Source: Acinetobacter zhairuonensis (lineage in GTDB: Bacteria > Pseudomonadota > Gammaproteobacteria > Pseudomonadales > Moraxellaceae). Taken from it: DNA of 64,000 bases. The stretch covers positions 1 to 64,000 of the forward strand of contig NZ_JAKVIM010000014.1 in the NCBI RefSeq assembly GCF_022601715.1, in the 5' to 3' direction. Made by a program: the position numbers and the translations under genes. Position 1 is the first letter of the stretch. Each line of letters begins with the position of its first letter. Below are positions 26,181 through 35,435 of the stretch, one piece after another. The notes beneath the pieces were generated by a model. It ran no database searches. It was not told the origin of the DNA and saw only the letters and a list, made by a program, of their open reading frames with translations.

Positions 26181-27836
26181 ATGAACCAAATGGTCAAAAA
26201 GCGCTTATGGGATAAGCAGCGTACACGTAGACAAGAGAAGCTTGATCTTGCGCAACAAAAAGGTTTTAGCAAACAAGTTGAACATGCGCGTGCAATTGAA
26301 CTTTTAGAAACGGTCATTGCCAGCGGTGATCGGGTGTGTTTAGAAGGTAATAACCAGAAACAAGCAGATTTCCTTTCAAAATGCTTAAGTCAATGTAATC
26401 CGGATGCAGTGAATGACTTACACATTGTGCAATCTGTTTTGGCTTTACCAAGTCATATAGATGTATTTGAGAAAGGAATTGCCTCTAAAGTCGATTTCTC
26501 TTTTGCAGGTCCACAAAGTTTGCGTTTAGCACAGTTGGTTCAGCAGCAAAAAATTAGTATTGGTTCGATTCACACTTATTTAGAGCTATATGGTCGTTAC
26601 TTTATCGACCTGACACCGAATGTATGTTTGATTACTGCACATGCGGCAGACCGTGAAGGCAATTTATATACGGGTCCAAACACGGAAGATACGCCTGCAA
26701 TTATCGAAGCAACCGCCTTCAAGAGCGGCATTGTAATTGCTCAAGTGAATGAAATTGTGGATAAATTACCGCGCGTGGATGTACCTGCGGATTGGGTCGA
26801 CTTTTATATTGAAAGTCCCAAGCACAACTACATAGAACCGCTTTTTACTCGTGATCCTGCTCAAATTACCGAAGTGCAAATTTTAATGGCAATGATGGTC
26901 ATTAAAGGCATCTACGCACCGTATCAAATTAAGCGCCTGAACCACGGCATTGGTTTTGATACCGCTGCGATTGAATTGCTCCTCCCGACTTATGCGGCGT
27001 CTTTGGGGCTAAAGGGGCAGATTTGTACCAATTGGGCATTGAATCCGCATCCAACTCTAATTCCAGCGATTGAAAGTGGTTTTGTCGACTCTGTACATAG
27101 CTTCGGTTCAGAAGTCGGCATGGAAGACTATATTAAAGAACGTCCAGACGTGTTTTTTACAGGCAGTGATGGCAGCATGCGCTCGAATCGTGCCTTTAGC
27201 CAAACTGCGGGTTTATATGCCTGTGACTTGTTTATTGGTTCAACTTTACAGATTGATTTGCAAGGCAACAGTTCAACCGCAACCGTAGATCGTATCTCTG
27301 GTTTTGGTGGAGCGCCGAATATGGGTTCAGACCCGCATGGGCGCCGTCATGCCAGCTATGCGTACACCAAAGCTGGTCGTGAAGCTGTCGATGGCAAGCT
27401 GATTAAAGGTCGAAAGTTAGTTGTACAACTGGTCGAAACTTACCGTGAACATATGCATCCTGTTTTCGTTGAAGAATTAGATGCTTGGCAACTCCAAGAC
27501 AAAATGGAAAGTGAACTGCCACCAATCATGATCTATGGTGAAGATGTGACCCATATTGTGACGGAAGAAGGCATTGCCAATTTACTGCTTTGTCGTACCG
27601 AAGAAGAGCGCGAACAAGCCATTCGTGGTGTTGCGGGATATACCCCAGTTGGTATGAAGCGTGATGCTGCCAAAGTCGAAGAATTACGCCAACGTGGCAT
27701 TATTCAACGTCCAGAAGATTTAGGCATTGACCCGACACAGGTGAGCCGTGATTTGTTGGCAGCAAAATCAGTAAAAGATTTAGTTAAATGGTCGGGCGGT
27801 TTATACAGTCCTCCAAGTCGCTTCAGAAATTGGTGA
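26181..27836 (+). CDS. mdcA: malonate decarboxylase subunit alpha (acetyl-ACP:malonate ACP transferase)
   Basis: 551 aa, the usual length for MdcA. It swaps acetate for malonate on the thiol of the MdcC carrier, giving malonyl-S-ACP and acetate. CoA-transferase-like fold with SFAGPQSLRLAQLVQ, FGSEVGMEDYI, GNSSTATVDRISGFGGAPNMGSD and ERPDVFFTGSDGSMRSNRAF segments. The 6-bp gap to mdcC indicates coupling. Confidence 0.95.
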   Translation: MNQMVKKRLWDKQRTRRQEKLDLAQQKGFSKQVEHARAIELLETVIASGDRVCLEGNNQKQADFLSKCLSQCNPDAVNDLHIVQSVLALPSHIDVFEKGIASKVDFSFAGPQSLRLAQLVQQQKISIGSIHTYLELYGRYFIDLTPNVCLITAHAADREGNLYTGPNTEDTPAIIEATAFKSGIVIAQVNEIVDKLPRVDVPADWVDFYIESPKHNYIEPLFTRDPAQITEVQILMAMMVIKGIYAPYQIKRLNHGIGFDTAAIELLLPTYAASLGLKGQICTNWALNPHPTLIPAIESGFVDSVHSFGSEVGMEDYIKERPDVFFTGSDGSMRSNRAFSQTAGLYACDLFIGSTLQIDLQGNSSTATVDRISGFGGAPNMGSDPHGRRHASYAYTKAGREAVDGKLIKGRKLVVQLVETYREHMHPVFVEELDAWQLQDKMESELPPIMIYGEDVTHIVTEEGIANLLLCRTEEEREQAIRGVAGYTPVGMKRDAAKVEELRQRGIIQRPEDLGIDPTQVSRDLLAAKSVKDLVKWSGGLYSPPSRFRNW

Positions 27837-27841
27837 TTTAC

Positions 27842-28150
27842 ATGGAAAAGTTAAAATTTGAAATACAGTCAGTGCCTTTAACTGTCGAAAAAGCCCCTGT
27901 CATTTGTGGGGTAGTAGGTTCTGGAAATTTGGAAGTTCTGGTTTCTCAACATGATCAAGCCAACGTGTGCCAAGTGGAAGTCACCACTTCTGCAGTCGGT
28001 TTCCAGCATGTTTGGCAATCCGTTTTAAATGAGTTTGCCCAGCGTCATGCTGTGGCAGGGCTAAAATTCCAGTTGAATGATATGGGAGCGACTCCTGCGG
28101 TGGTGAATTTACGCCTGAGCCAAGCCATTTCTATGTTTAAGGGAGAATAA
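27842..28150 (+). CDS. mdcC: malonate decarboxylase acyl carrier protein (delta subunit)
   Basis: 102 aa from the ATG at 27842. Carrier protein that holds the 2'-(5''-phosphoribosyl)-3'-dephospho-CoA group on a serine, most likely Ser27 in CGVVGSGNLEVL, the conserved attachment motif. The prosthetic group is made by MdcB and attached by MdcG, both encoded downstream. Starts 6 bp after mdcA and ends 3 bp before mdcD. Confidence 0.93.
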   Translation: MEKLKFEIQSVPLTVEKAPVICGVVGSGNLEVLVSQHDQANVCQVEVTTSAVGFQHVWQSVLNEFAQRHAVAGLKFQLNDMGATPAVVNLRLSQAISMFKGE

Positions 28151-28153
28151 AAC

Positions 28154-29041
28154 ATGGATTTAGTGATGTTGAAAAACAGTTTTTATGAAAAAACGGCACG
28201 TGCGCGTATTCAGGCAGTGGTTGATAGCAACAGTTTTAAAGAAATCCTGAAGCCAACAGAAATTGAAGTCAGTCCGCATTTATCCGCTTTGGACATTCCG
28301 GGCAGCTTTGATGATGGTGTGATTATCGGCACAGCAGCAATTGATCAAACGCCTATCCACATTATTGCCCAAGAAGGACAATTCATGGGGGGGGCTGTAG
28401 GCGAAATCCATGGGGCGAAGATTGTCGGTTTGTTGCATAAAGCCATTCAGGATCAATCACAAGCGGTTGTGTTCTTCGTTGATTCTGGCGGTGTGCGTTT
28501 ACATGAAGCCAATGCGGGTCTGATCGCAATTTCAGAAATTATGCGTGCTATGTTGCAAGTCCGACATGCGGGTATTCCAATTATCACAGTGATTGGCGGC
28601 ACGTGTGGCGCATTTGGTGGTATGGGGATCAGTGCTTGCTTAAGCAGCACCATCATTATGACCGAAGAAGGGCGTCTTGCCTTATCAGGTCCAGAAGTCA
28701 TTGAAACAGTAAAAGGTGTTGAAGAATTTGACTCGAAAGACCGTGCTTTAGTGTGGCGAGTGACTGGCGGTAAACATCGTTACTTACTGAATCATGCCCA
28801 AGTCTTGGTTGAAGATGATGTAGCTGATATCCGTGAAGCAATTTCGGTGCAATTGAATCAAACTGCTCCAATGCTTGATTTAGACCAATTACTGCAACAG
28901 CAACAACAACTTGAACAGCAACAGCAGCGCTGGTTTGGCAAAAATGATGGATTGCAAATTTGGCATGAAATGGGCATTGCTCATCCAGAACAAATCACGA
29001 TGCTCTCTGCGCATGAAGTGACGTTGTTAAAGCAAGGATAA
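28154..29041 (+). CDS. mdcD: malonate decarboxylase subunit beta
   Basis: 295 aa carboxyltransferase-domain (crotonase-like) subunit that, with MdcE, decarboxylates malonyl-S-ACP to acetyl-S-ACP. Seen: FMGGAVGEIHGAKIVGLLHKA, VFFVDSGGVRLHEANAGLIA and the oxyanion-hole region GGTCGAFGGMGISACLSS. A Gln-rich stretch (QLLQQQQQLEQQQQR, near 247-262) is probably a local linker. Overlaps no neighbour; 4 bp to mdcE. Confidence 0.94.
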   Translation: MDLVMLKNSFYEKTARARIQAVVDSNSFKEILKPTEIEVSPHLSALDIPGSFDDGVIIGTAAIDQTPIHIIAQEGQFMGGAVGEIHGAKIVGLLHKAIQDQSQAVVFFVDSGGVRLHEANAGLIAISEIMRAMLQVRHAGIPIITVIGGTCGAFGGMGISACLSSTIIMTEEGRLALSGPEVIETVKGVEEFDSKDRALVWRVTGGKHRYLLNHAQVLVEDDVADIREAISVQLNQTAPMLDLDQLLQQQQQLEQQQQRWFGKNDGLQIWHEMGIAHPEQITMLSAHEVTLLKQG

Positions 29042-29045
29042 GCAG

Positions 29046-29762
29046 ATGAATACAGAATTACTCTTAAAACAATTATTTCCTAAACAGTTAGATTACCAAA
29101 TTAATGGTTATGTGATTAAAGGCAATGCTGAAACTGCAGCTGGTCCTGTGCGCATTTTAGGTACGGTGAATGCAGCGCCGATCAATCAGGAAATTGCGAT
29201 TGAACTCGCAGCCGAAATTCTGCAATTGATTCAACAGCAAAACAAAACACCAGTGGTTTTTATTGTCGACACCCAAGGACAAGACCTTTCACGTGCCGAT
29301 GAGTTGTTGTGCTTAAACCGAACTTTTGCGCATTTAGCGTCTTGTGTAGATCTACTACGTCGCAGTGGACATGCCAATTTAGCCATTATTTTTGGACAAG
29401 CGGTTAGTGGTGGATTCCTGTCTTATGGATTAATGGCAAATGAAGTTTATGCACTCAGTGATTCACAAGTCAAAGTGATGGATCTGAATGCGATGGCGCG
29501 TGTCACCAAAATTCCTGTAGAGAAATTGAAAGACCTATCGCAAAGTTCAGCCATCTTTGCACCAGGTGTTGAAAATTTCTACAAAATGGGCGCGATCAAC
29601 GCGATCTGGCCAGATTTAGAGTCCGACTGGATTAGCCAAGCCCTTTTAAATCAGCAACAACAGCTCGAAAGCTATATCACTGACCAGCGCCGTGTTGTCG
29701 GCCAGCAACGCCAAGGTCGTCAGTTGTGTAACCAAGTGATCGAGAAAGTTGCACACAGTTAA
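29046..29762 (+). CDS. mdcE: malonate decarboxylase subunit gamma
   Basis: 238 aa partner of MdcD in the decarboxylase heterodimer. Characteristic TPVVFIVDTQGQDLSRADELLCLN and LAIIFGQAVSGGFLSYGLMANEVYAL, the carboxyltransferase glycine loop. Length typical of the shorter MdcE proteins. It is 4 bp after mdcD and 11 bp before mdcG. Confidence 0.94.
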   Translation: MNTELLLKQLFPKQLDYQINGYVIKGNAETAAGPVRILGTVNAAPINQEIAIELAAEILQLIQQQNKTPVVFIVDTQGQDLSRADELLCLNRTFAHLASCVDLLRRSGHANLAIIFGQAVSGGFLSYGLMANEVYALSDSQVKVMDLNAMARVTKIPVEKLKDLSQSSAIFAPGVENFYKMGAINAIWPDLESDWISQALLNQQQQLESYITDQRRVVGQQRQGRQLCNQVIEKVAHS

Positions 29763-29773
29763 GGAGGAAGCAT

Positions 29774-30454
29774 ATGGATCGTCATGACTTGGCTTATTTG
29801 CATCCCGCAGCAGACCTACATTTTTTGGATAGTTCCTTACCTGAACCTGCTAGACAAAAAGTGTACCAGTTACTGCAACAGTCTGTGCCGATGACCATTT
29901 GTCGGCAGGACAATGACGATGCAACTCAGGTTAAGCTGGCGATCAATTGCTTGGTTGATGGGTGTAAATATCGTGTGGCTTGCTTGGTCGAAGCGGATGA
30001 AATTCAGCTTATTACCCGACCACTTTCCTTACATACCTTATTCATCGAACGACCACAGAGCTTTCAAGATGCAGCATTGAATGATTTTTCAAAAGCTTTA
30101 GCCACACTCAACTGCGAAGTGTATGTCTATGGCTCTTATGCTTATGAATATCTGACTCAAGAAGCCTATGTTCGTCCTACATCGGATTTAGATTTGGTGT
30201 TATATCCTCAAGAGATATCCAGACTCTCAGATATTTTAAAACTGATTCAAAAGACTCAAACTTTAAGTGCAGTCCGTTTAGATGGTGAAATCAAAATCTA
30301 TTCAGACTGGCATGTTTCATTTAATGAATTACTGATGATTTATCCTGACGCTAAGCAGAGCATTATCGGTAAAGGTTTGCAGCGTGTGGACATGCTGAAA
30401 TTAGAACAACTATTAGAATGGAATCTTGAAGATGCAAACTGTACAGAAGCATGA
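29774..30454 (+). CDS. mdcG: phosphoribosyl-dephospho-CoA transferase
   Basis: 226 aa. Nucleotidyltransferase-type motif with GSYAYEYL followed by SDLDLVLYP (two catalytic aspartates) near 115-142. It attaches the phosphoribosyl-dephospho-CoA prosthetic group to the MdcC serine. AAGGAGG precedes the ATG. Overlaps mdcB by 23 nt. Confidence 0.92.
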   Translation: MDRHDLAYLHPAADLHFLDSSLPEPARQKVYQLLQQSVPMTICRQDNDDATQVKLAINCLVDGCKYRVACLVEADEIQLITRPLSLHTLFIERPQSFQDAALNDFSKALATLNCEVYVYGSYAYEYLTQEAYVRPTSDLDLVLYPQEISRLSDILKLIQKTQTLSAVRLDGEIKIYSDWHVSFNELLMIYPDAKQSIIGKGLQRVDMLKLEQLLEWNLEDANCTEA

Positions 30455-31310
30455 CCCTCTATTATTAGATATTTCGCAGCATGCGATGCGCTTAGATCTT
30501 CTGGCTCGAACAGCGCTGTATGAAGAAGTGAGCTTGGCACATAAACCCGGTTTGGTCTGTCCAACCACTCAAGGTAGCCATCAAGATATGGATTTCGCCT
30601 TGTTTAAGCGTAGCATCCAGTCATTAACCCATTATTTTCAAGAACAATGTTTAAATGGCTATCACGCAGCCAGTTTTGACAGCATCCGACAATGCGGGAT
30701 TCAAGCTGAATTGGACATGATGGCAGCCACGAATCAAATCAACACTCACAAAGGTGCGATTTTTAATTTAGGTTTTGCCAGTGCTGCTGTAGGGAAATGT
30801 TTAGCAGCCGAAACACCTATCCATGCAGATGCCGTTAGTACAATGCTCAAGCAAACATGGCAAGATGAATTGCTGCATCATTTAGAACGCAACCCGAATA
30901 GTCATGGACAGCGTATGCGCAGTCAATACGGGATTACAGGCGCGATTGAAGAAGTGGCTTCTGGTTTTAAAACCGTTATGGATGTCGCGCTGCCACACTA
31001 TTTAGCGATTTATGAAAAAACAGCAGATCAAAACAGAGCGTCTATTCAAACCTTGTTTGCTTTGATGGCACATCTGCAAGACACCAATATTGTTTGGCGC
31101 GGTGGTTTGTCTGCTCTATATATTGTGCAAGATATGGCAAAGCAATTTTTGACACGTGGTGGAGTCTTGCAAACCCATTGGATTGAAGATGTGCAGAAAA
31201 TCGAAGATTATTTTGTGCAACATCGTTTAAGTCCGGGGGGGAGTGCGGATTTACTCGGTGTGACCTTATTTTTGCTGAAGGTGGAACATGAATTTCGCAA
31301 TTATATTTAG
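30432..31310 (+). CDS. mdcB: triphosphoribosyl-dephospho-CoA synthase
   Basis: 292 aa from the ATG at 30432, inside mdcG; a TTG two codons earlier is less likely. CitG/MdcB family: HKPGLVCPTTQGSHQDMDF near 37, and NTHKGAIFNLGFASAA near 107 with the conserved T-H-K-G-A. Makes the MdcC prosthetic-group precursor from dephospho-CoA and ATP. Overlaps mdcH by 23 nt. Confidence 0.93.
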   Translation: MQTVQKHDPLLLDISQHAMRLDLLARTALYEEVSLAHKPGLVCPTTQGSHQDMDFALFKRSIQSLTHYFQEQCLNGYHAASFDSIRQCGIQAELDMMAATNQINTHKGAIFNLGFASAAVGKCLAAETPIHADAVSTMLKQTWQDELLHHLERNPNSHGQRMRSQYGITGAIEEVASGFKTVMDVALPHYLAIYEKTADQNRASIQTLFALMAHLQDTNIVWRGGLSALYIVQDMAKQFLTRGGVLQTHWIEDVQKIEDYFVQHRLSPGGSADLLGVTLFLLKVEHEFRNYI

Positions 31311-32211
31311 TGGGCAAGGCTTGCAGAATTTAGCCCATGTACAGCAATTAAAAGACCTAGCCCTTGAGTTAAATGTGAGCCAACAACTGCAACAACATTT
31401 ACCCCAATTATTTGATCCAGATTTATCTGAACCTGATTTATACCCTAATGACTTCGCTCAGCCTTTTATTTTTGCCTTGCAGTGGTGTCGTTGGCAAAAG
31501 CTAAAGCTTAAGTTAGATGAAATCATTAGTTTCTCAGGCTATTCACTTGGGGAACTCAGTGCGCTGATTTGTTCAGCGGAACTCAGTTTTGAACAAGGTT
31601 TATATTTAGCGCGGCATCGGGCATTATTAATGTCAGCTGCCGCACAAACCTCAAGTGGATTAATTGCCGTGCAGGGAATCAACTGGAAAGCACTAGAACC
31701 ACTTTTAGCCACAACGACTACCTTTCTATCAATTAAAATCAGCGACAGTAGTTTTATTGTCGGGGGTGATGACGAAAATCTAAAACAACTGGTGCTAGAG
31801 CTTGAACAGTTAGGAGTACGTTCGGTAAAACGCCTTAACGTTACAATTCCTTCACATACCCCCTTAATGAACAGCGCTGTAGAACCTTATCAGCAAGTTT
31901 TGCATCAACAGACCTTGAATCGGCTTAGCGTTCCTATTATTAGCGGTTCGGGTGGGCAAAAATATTTTAAATCAAGTGAAGCAGTGGATGCGCTCATTGA
32001 GCAAATGAATCATGCCATAGACTGGGATTCTTGCTTAACTGTGATTCAAGAAAATCAACCTGATTTGGTTTTAGAGATTGGTCTTGGCACCGCTTTAAGC
32101 AAAATGTTGTTGGATCGACATCCAAGTTGTACCGTCAGGGCAGTTGATGATTTTAAGACGTTTGAAGGGCTAGAGCTTTGGATTGAAAAGCAGATGAAAG
32201 CCTATTCCTAA
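31288..32211 (+). CDS. mdcH: malonyl-CoA:ACP transacylase of malonate decarboxylase
   Basis: 307 aa acyltransferase of the FabD type. Nucleophile motif FSGYSLGELSALIC (Ser near 90) with the N-terminal IIFSGQGLQNL oxyanion region and SHTPLMNSAV containing the catalytic His (near 191). It loads malonyl onto the newly made carrier protein to start the cycle. Last gene of the operon. Confidence 0.92.
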   Translation: MNFAIIFSGQGLQNLAHVQQLKDLALELNVSQQLQQHLPQLFDPDLSEPDLYPNDFAQPFIFALQWCRWQKLKLKLDEIISFSGYSLGELSALICSAELSFEQGLYLARHRALLMSAAAQTSSGLIAVQGINWKALEPLLATTTTFLSIKISDSSFIVGGDDENLKQLVLELEQLGVRSVKRLNVTIPSHTPLMNSAVEPYQQVLHQQTLNRLSVPIISGSGGQKYFKSSEAVDALIEQMNHAIDWDSCLTVIQENQPDLVLEIGLGTALSKMLLDRHPSCTVRAVDDFKTFEGLELWIEKQMKAYS

Positions 32212-32558
32212 ACAACAGCTAAAATGGCTTAGATGGATACAGTAATTATAAAGACATGCTTCAGGTACTTTGTAGAAATTCATTTAAGTAAAAAATATGA
32301 TTTGATCGGAACAATTGCTTATTTCAGTTGAAGTTCAAGATTCAGTATATTGATTGAACTGAAATCAACGAGGAGTATCCAACAATGACCATTAAATCGA
32401 TCCGTTACAATCGAGGAGAACTTGCTTGCTGAACTATCCCATGTGCAGCATAAAATGCAAAACAGTGAGACGCTATGAAATGGGGATAAATGACATAGTG
32501 TCTAAATCCGTCAACATTCAAGATTATAAATTAGAACAGACAAACAGAATAAAATTAT
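32212..32558. other. intergenic region after mdcH with a frameshifted small ORF
   Basis: Contains the ORF remnant described at 32385-32478 and otherwise no ORF with a ribosome site. It ends at the hairpin at 32559. Confidence 0.5.
32385..32478 (+). pseudogene. small ORF with strong ribosome site and apparent +1 frameshift
   Basis: CGAGGAG lies 10 nt before ATG 32385. The frame MTIKSIRYNRGELAC stops at 32430-32432. If one T is removed near 32406, the reading becomes MTIKSIRTIEENLLAELSHV and then QHKMQNSETL to TGA at 32476-32478, a more natural amphipathic 30-residue peptide. Either a decayed micro-gene or the start of a longer lost gene; no family recognised. Confidence 0.3.
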
Positions 32559-32586
32559 AAAGTCCCAATTGTTGGGACTTTTTTTC
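32559..32586. terminator. bidirectional terminator between mdcH and WYL regulator
   Basis: AAAGTCCCAA / TTGGGACTTT, a 10-bp stem with a 3-nt loop, followed by T7 on the plus strand. On the minus strand a looser T-rich stretch follows. Serves the mdc operon and the convergent regulator gene. Confidence 0.8.
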
Positions 32587-32610
32587 CTTTCAATTGATGA
32601 AACAAAAATT

Positions 32611-33603
32611 TCAGTCACGTTGCTGTACGGCACGCTCGACTTCTTCAGGTTCAATTTTCTGAATTTTATTGCCAAAGCTACGTAACCACCAAGTGAGTTG
32701 GGAGGTAAATGGCACGGTTGCTGAAATCTGAACAAGATTTCCTGCTAAAGGCGTAACCACTTGATCTTTACTCAGTTGGCTTTCTTCAAAGTAGTGCGCT
32801 TCACATTCTGGAATTGTTAATTTTAATGCCACATTATCGGTCGGTTTATTGTAGTCGACTCTAAAACCGAGCGCACCAGAATCAATATATGCATCAATAT
32901 CGAAATTCACAGGATGCAGTGCACGAGATTCAAGCACTTTAGCTGACTTAAAACGGTGCAGCGCAAAGGTTTGAATGTCGGTTTTATCATAACGGGTGCA
33001 AATTAAATAGATGGTTGCACCTTTTTGCACCAAAGCCAATGGATTCAGCGTATAAACACTTTCTTCAGCCTGTGGTCGTTTCTGATAAACACATTCGAGT
33101 TGCTTGTCTTGTAATAATCCTTCATAAATGGCTTGTTGAGCAATTCGGTCAACTACAGGCGGTATTAAAGGCTGATTTGCAGGCACAATACGTACCCGAT
33201 TAATCCATTGGCGCACATTGTTCTGGGTCGATAAACTGCGTCTTGCCAGATCAAACCAAGGGTTCATTTCTTCTAACAAACTGGGCGGTAATAGGTGCTT
33301 TAAATGCTCTTCGACCATCATAAAGGTAACCGCTTGCGAACTGGTCATATGCGGTAAACTTTGAATCGGAGCATCAGAACGCCAGCGCCAGCCTTGCGGT
33401 ACGGTTTTGTTGCTTTCGATGGGAAATCGCTGCGAAATTTGGTTTAAATCACGCTGAATAGTACGCAAGCTGATATCAATGCCTTCTCTTTGTAAGAGTT
33501 CTTGTAATTCACGCGTACCCATCCATTTGCCCGTAGAAAGGCGCGACAGGATTTGCCATTGTCGATAAAGACTATTCGATGTTTCTTTTTCTTGTGCAGA
33601 CAT
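32611..33603 (-). CDS. WYL-domain transcriptional regulator
   Basis: 330 aa. N-terminal HTH_11/DeoR-like domain (about 10-65: YRQWQILSRLSTGKWMGTRELQELL) and a WYL domain at about 155-235 (YTLNPLALVQKGATIYLICTR), then a WCX-like C-terminus. WYL regulators sense nucleotides or nucleic acid and often control stress, phage-defence or DNA-repair genes. It is divergent from the Anbu operon across 253 bp, so it may regulate it, but no clear operator is visible. Confidence 0.85.
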   Translation of the reverse strand: MSAQEKETSNSLYRQWQILSRLSTGKWMGTRELQELLQREGIDISLRTIQRDLNQISQRFPIESNKTVPQGWRWRSDAPIQSLPHMTSSQAVTFMMVEEHLKHLLPPSLLEEMNPWFDLARRSLSTQNNVRQWINRVRIVPANQPLIPPVVDRIAQQAIYEGLLQDKQLECVYQKRPQAEESVYTLNPLALVQKGATIYLICTRYDKTDIQTFALHRFKSAKVLESRALHPVNFDIDAYIDSGALGFRVDYNKPTDNVALKLTIPECEAHYFEESQLSKDQVVTPLAGNLVQISATVPFTSQLTWWLRSFGNKIQKIEPEEVERAVQQRD

Positions 33604-33856
33604 AATTAAAAAATAGATCAGTTGGAATTTACAAGACTGTGTTCAACACAATAAAAAAACCCGACCCGATTGGCAAGCGTTTCTCAAACAATAGGGTAAA
33701 GAAAGTCCAAATGTGTTTAGACACAACATCAAGCAGAAATGACATTGAGTACAGAAGCAATACATGAATAAATAGCGCTAAGCGTAGGAGATGCAAGGAG
33801 TGGCATCTTTATTGCTTGATATAAAAATGTAGTGCTATAAATATAAAGAGGGTCAT

Positions 33857-35404
33857 ATGCTTAAAGAGAACGAGATTGCAGATACAAACGGTTTATCACT
33901 AGATGTAAATACTAAGCAATTGACAGTACAAGTGGAGGGCATAGCAAAACAACAGGAGAAAACACAATTACTTTTTGAGAGAACGAATTCCGTTTTTTTT
34001 AATGAAATGTTGGATGATCATACAGTTTCAGAAACTGCATGCGCAAAAATAGAACAATGGCTTTCACAATATACTTTAGATGAATTACAAGCTTTAAATC
34101 AGCGTGCCAAAGAACACTTTTTATATGAGGGCATTACTTTTACCGTATATGGCGAAGCAGAGGGTACAGAGCGAACCATTCCTTATGATGTAATTCCACG
34201 TGTGATCGCGAGGAAGCAGTGGAACAAAATATCACTTGGGTGTGGTCAACGAGTGAAAGCATTGAACTTGTTTCTACATGATATTTATCATCAACAAGAT
34301 ATTCTCAAGGCTGGCATCGTACCTGAATTACAGGTACTTAAACATGAGGCCTATCAACCGCACATGTGCAATCACAGTTTAAAAGGCAAAATCTATAGCC
34401 AAATAAGCGGGATTGATATTGTTCGTGATCGTCATGGTGAGTTTTATGTACTGGAAGATAATTTAAGAACACCATCAGGCGTGTCATACATGCTCGAAAG
34501 TCGTAAGATTAGCCAAGAATTGATGCCTGAACTCTGTCAGCAAAATAACTTACAAGGCATTGAACATTACCCATTATTACTCAAAGAAATTTTGGCAGAG
34601 AATGCCTTTGTCGATAATCCATTTATTGTCATTTTAACGCCTGGTCGTTTTAACAGCGCGTATTACGAACATTCTTTCTTGGCAAGGGAAATGGGTGTGC
34701 CTTTAGTAACATCGCGTGACCTTTACGTCGAAAACGATAAGGTTTATGTCAAAACCGTACGAGGCAAACAACGGGTTGATGTAATTTATCGTCGTATCGA
34801 TGATGAGTATCTCGATCCATTATGTTTTATGCCTGATAGTACGCTAGGTGTTGCAGGCTTGATGTCTGCCTATTTGCAAAAGAATGTGGTCATTGCAAAT
34901 GCACCGGGTACGGGTGTTGCCGATGACAAATCCATTTATCCTTATGTTGATAAAATGATTCAATTTTATTTGGGTGAGCAGCCTGTTTTAAAGAATGTTC
35001 CGACCTATCAATGTCGTGAAAGCAAAGACCTTGAATATGTGTTGGATAACTTATCTCAACTGGTTGTTAAAGAAGCTCAAGGTTCAGGTGGTTACGGTAT
35101 GCTGATTGGACCACATGCGTCTGCACAACAAATTGCGACCTTCAAAGATAAAATTTTGGCAACACCACATCTTTATATCGCACAACCAACTCTAGACTTG
35201 TCGGTGTGTCCAATGTTGACAGATTCTGGTCTTTCAGAGCGTCATATCGATTTACGTCCTTTCATACTGAGTTCACCTTATCGTACCGAAATTGTGCCAG
35301 GTGGTTTAACGCGTATGGCGATGCAGGAAGGCTCTTTGGTTGTTAACTCCTCACAGGGTGGTGGCATAAAAGACACATGGGTTGTAGACCATCTACATTC
35401 ATAA
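33857..35404 (+). CDS. circularly permuted ATP-grasp protein of the Anbu operon
   Basis: 515 aa, CP_ATPgrasp family. Seen: QRVKALNLFLHDIYHQQDIL, the substrate region FYVLEDNLRTPSGVSYMLESR, VIYRRIDDEYLDPL, NAPGTGVADDKSIYPYVD and the grasp segment LVVKEAQGSGGYGMLIGP near 397. These proteins occur with alpha-E, transglutaminase-like and Anbu peptidase genes and are thought to ligate an amino-acid or peptide substrate. GAGGG precedes the ATG. First gene of a four-gene operon. Confidence 0.85.
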   Translation: MLKENEIADTNGLSLDVNTKQLTVQVEGIAKQQEKTQLLFERTNSVFFNEMLDDHTVSETACAKIEQWLSQYTLDELQALNQRAKEHFLYEGITFTVYGEAEGTERTIPYDVIPRVIARKQWNKISLGCGQRVKALNLFLHDIYHQQDILKAGIVPELQVLKHEAYQPHMCNHSLKGKIYSQISGIDIVRDRHGEFYVLEDNLRTPSGVSYMLESRKISQELMPELCQQNNLQGIEHYPLLLKEILAENAFVDNPFIVILTPGRFNSAYYEHSFLAREMGVPLVTSRDLYVENDKVYVKTVRGKQRVDVIYRRIDDEYLDPLCFMPDSTLGVAGLMSAYLQKNVVIANAPGTGVADDKSIYPYVDKMIQFYLGEQPVLKNVPTYQCRESKDLEYVLDNLSQLVVKEAQGSGGYGMLIGPHASAQQIATFKDKILATPHLYIAQPTLDLSVCPMLTDSGLSERHIDLRPFILSSPYRTEIVPGGLTRMAMQEGSLVVNSSQGGGIKDTWVVDHLHS

Positions 35405-35435
35405 ACCATAACCACAAAGATTGAGGAGCTATTTC

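Noticed and set aside
28880..28930. CAA/CAG repeat tract in mdcD as a contingency repeat.
   Set aside because: It mixes CAG and CAA codons in frame and encodes a Gln linker; no uniform repeat unit.
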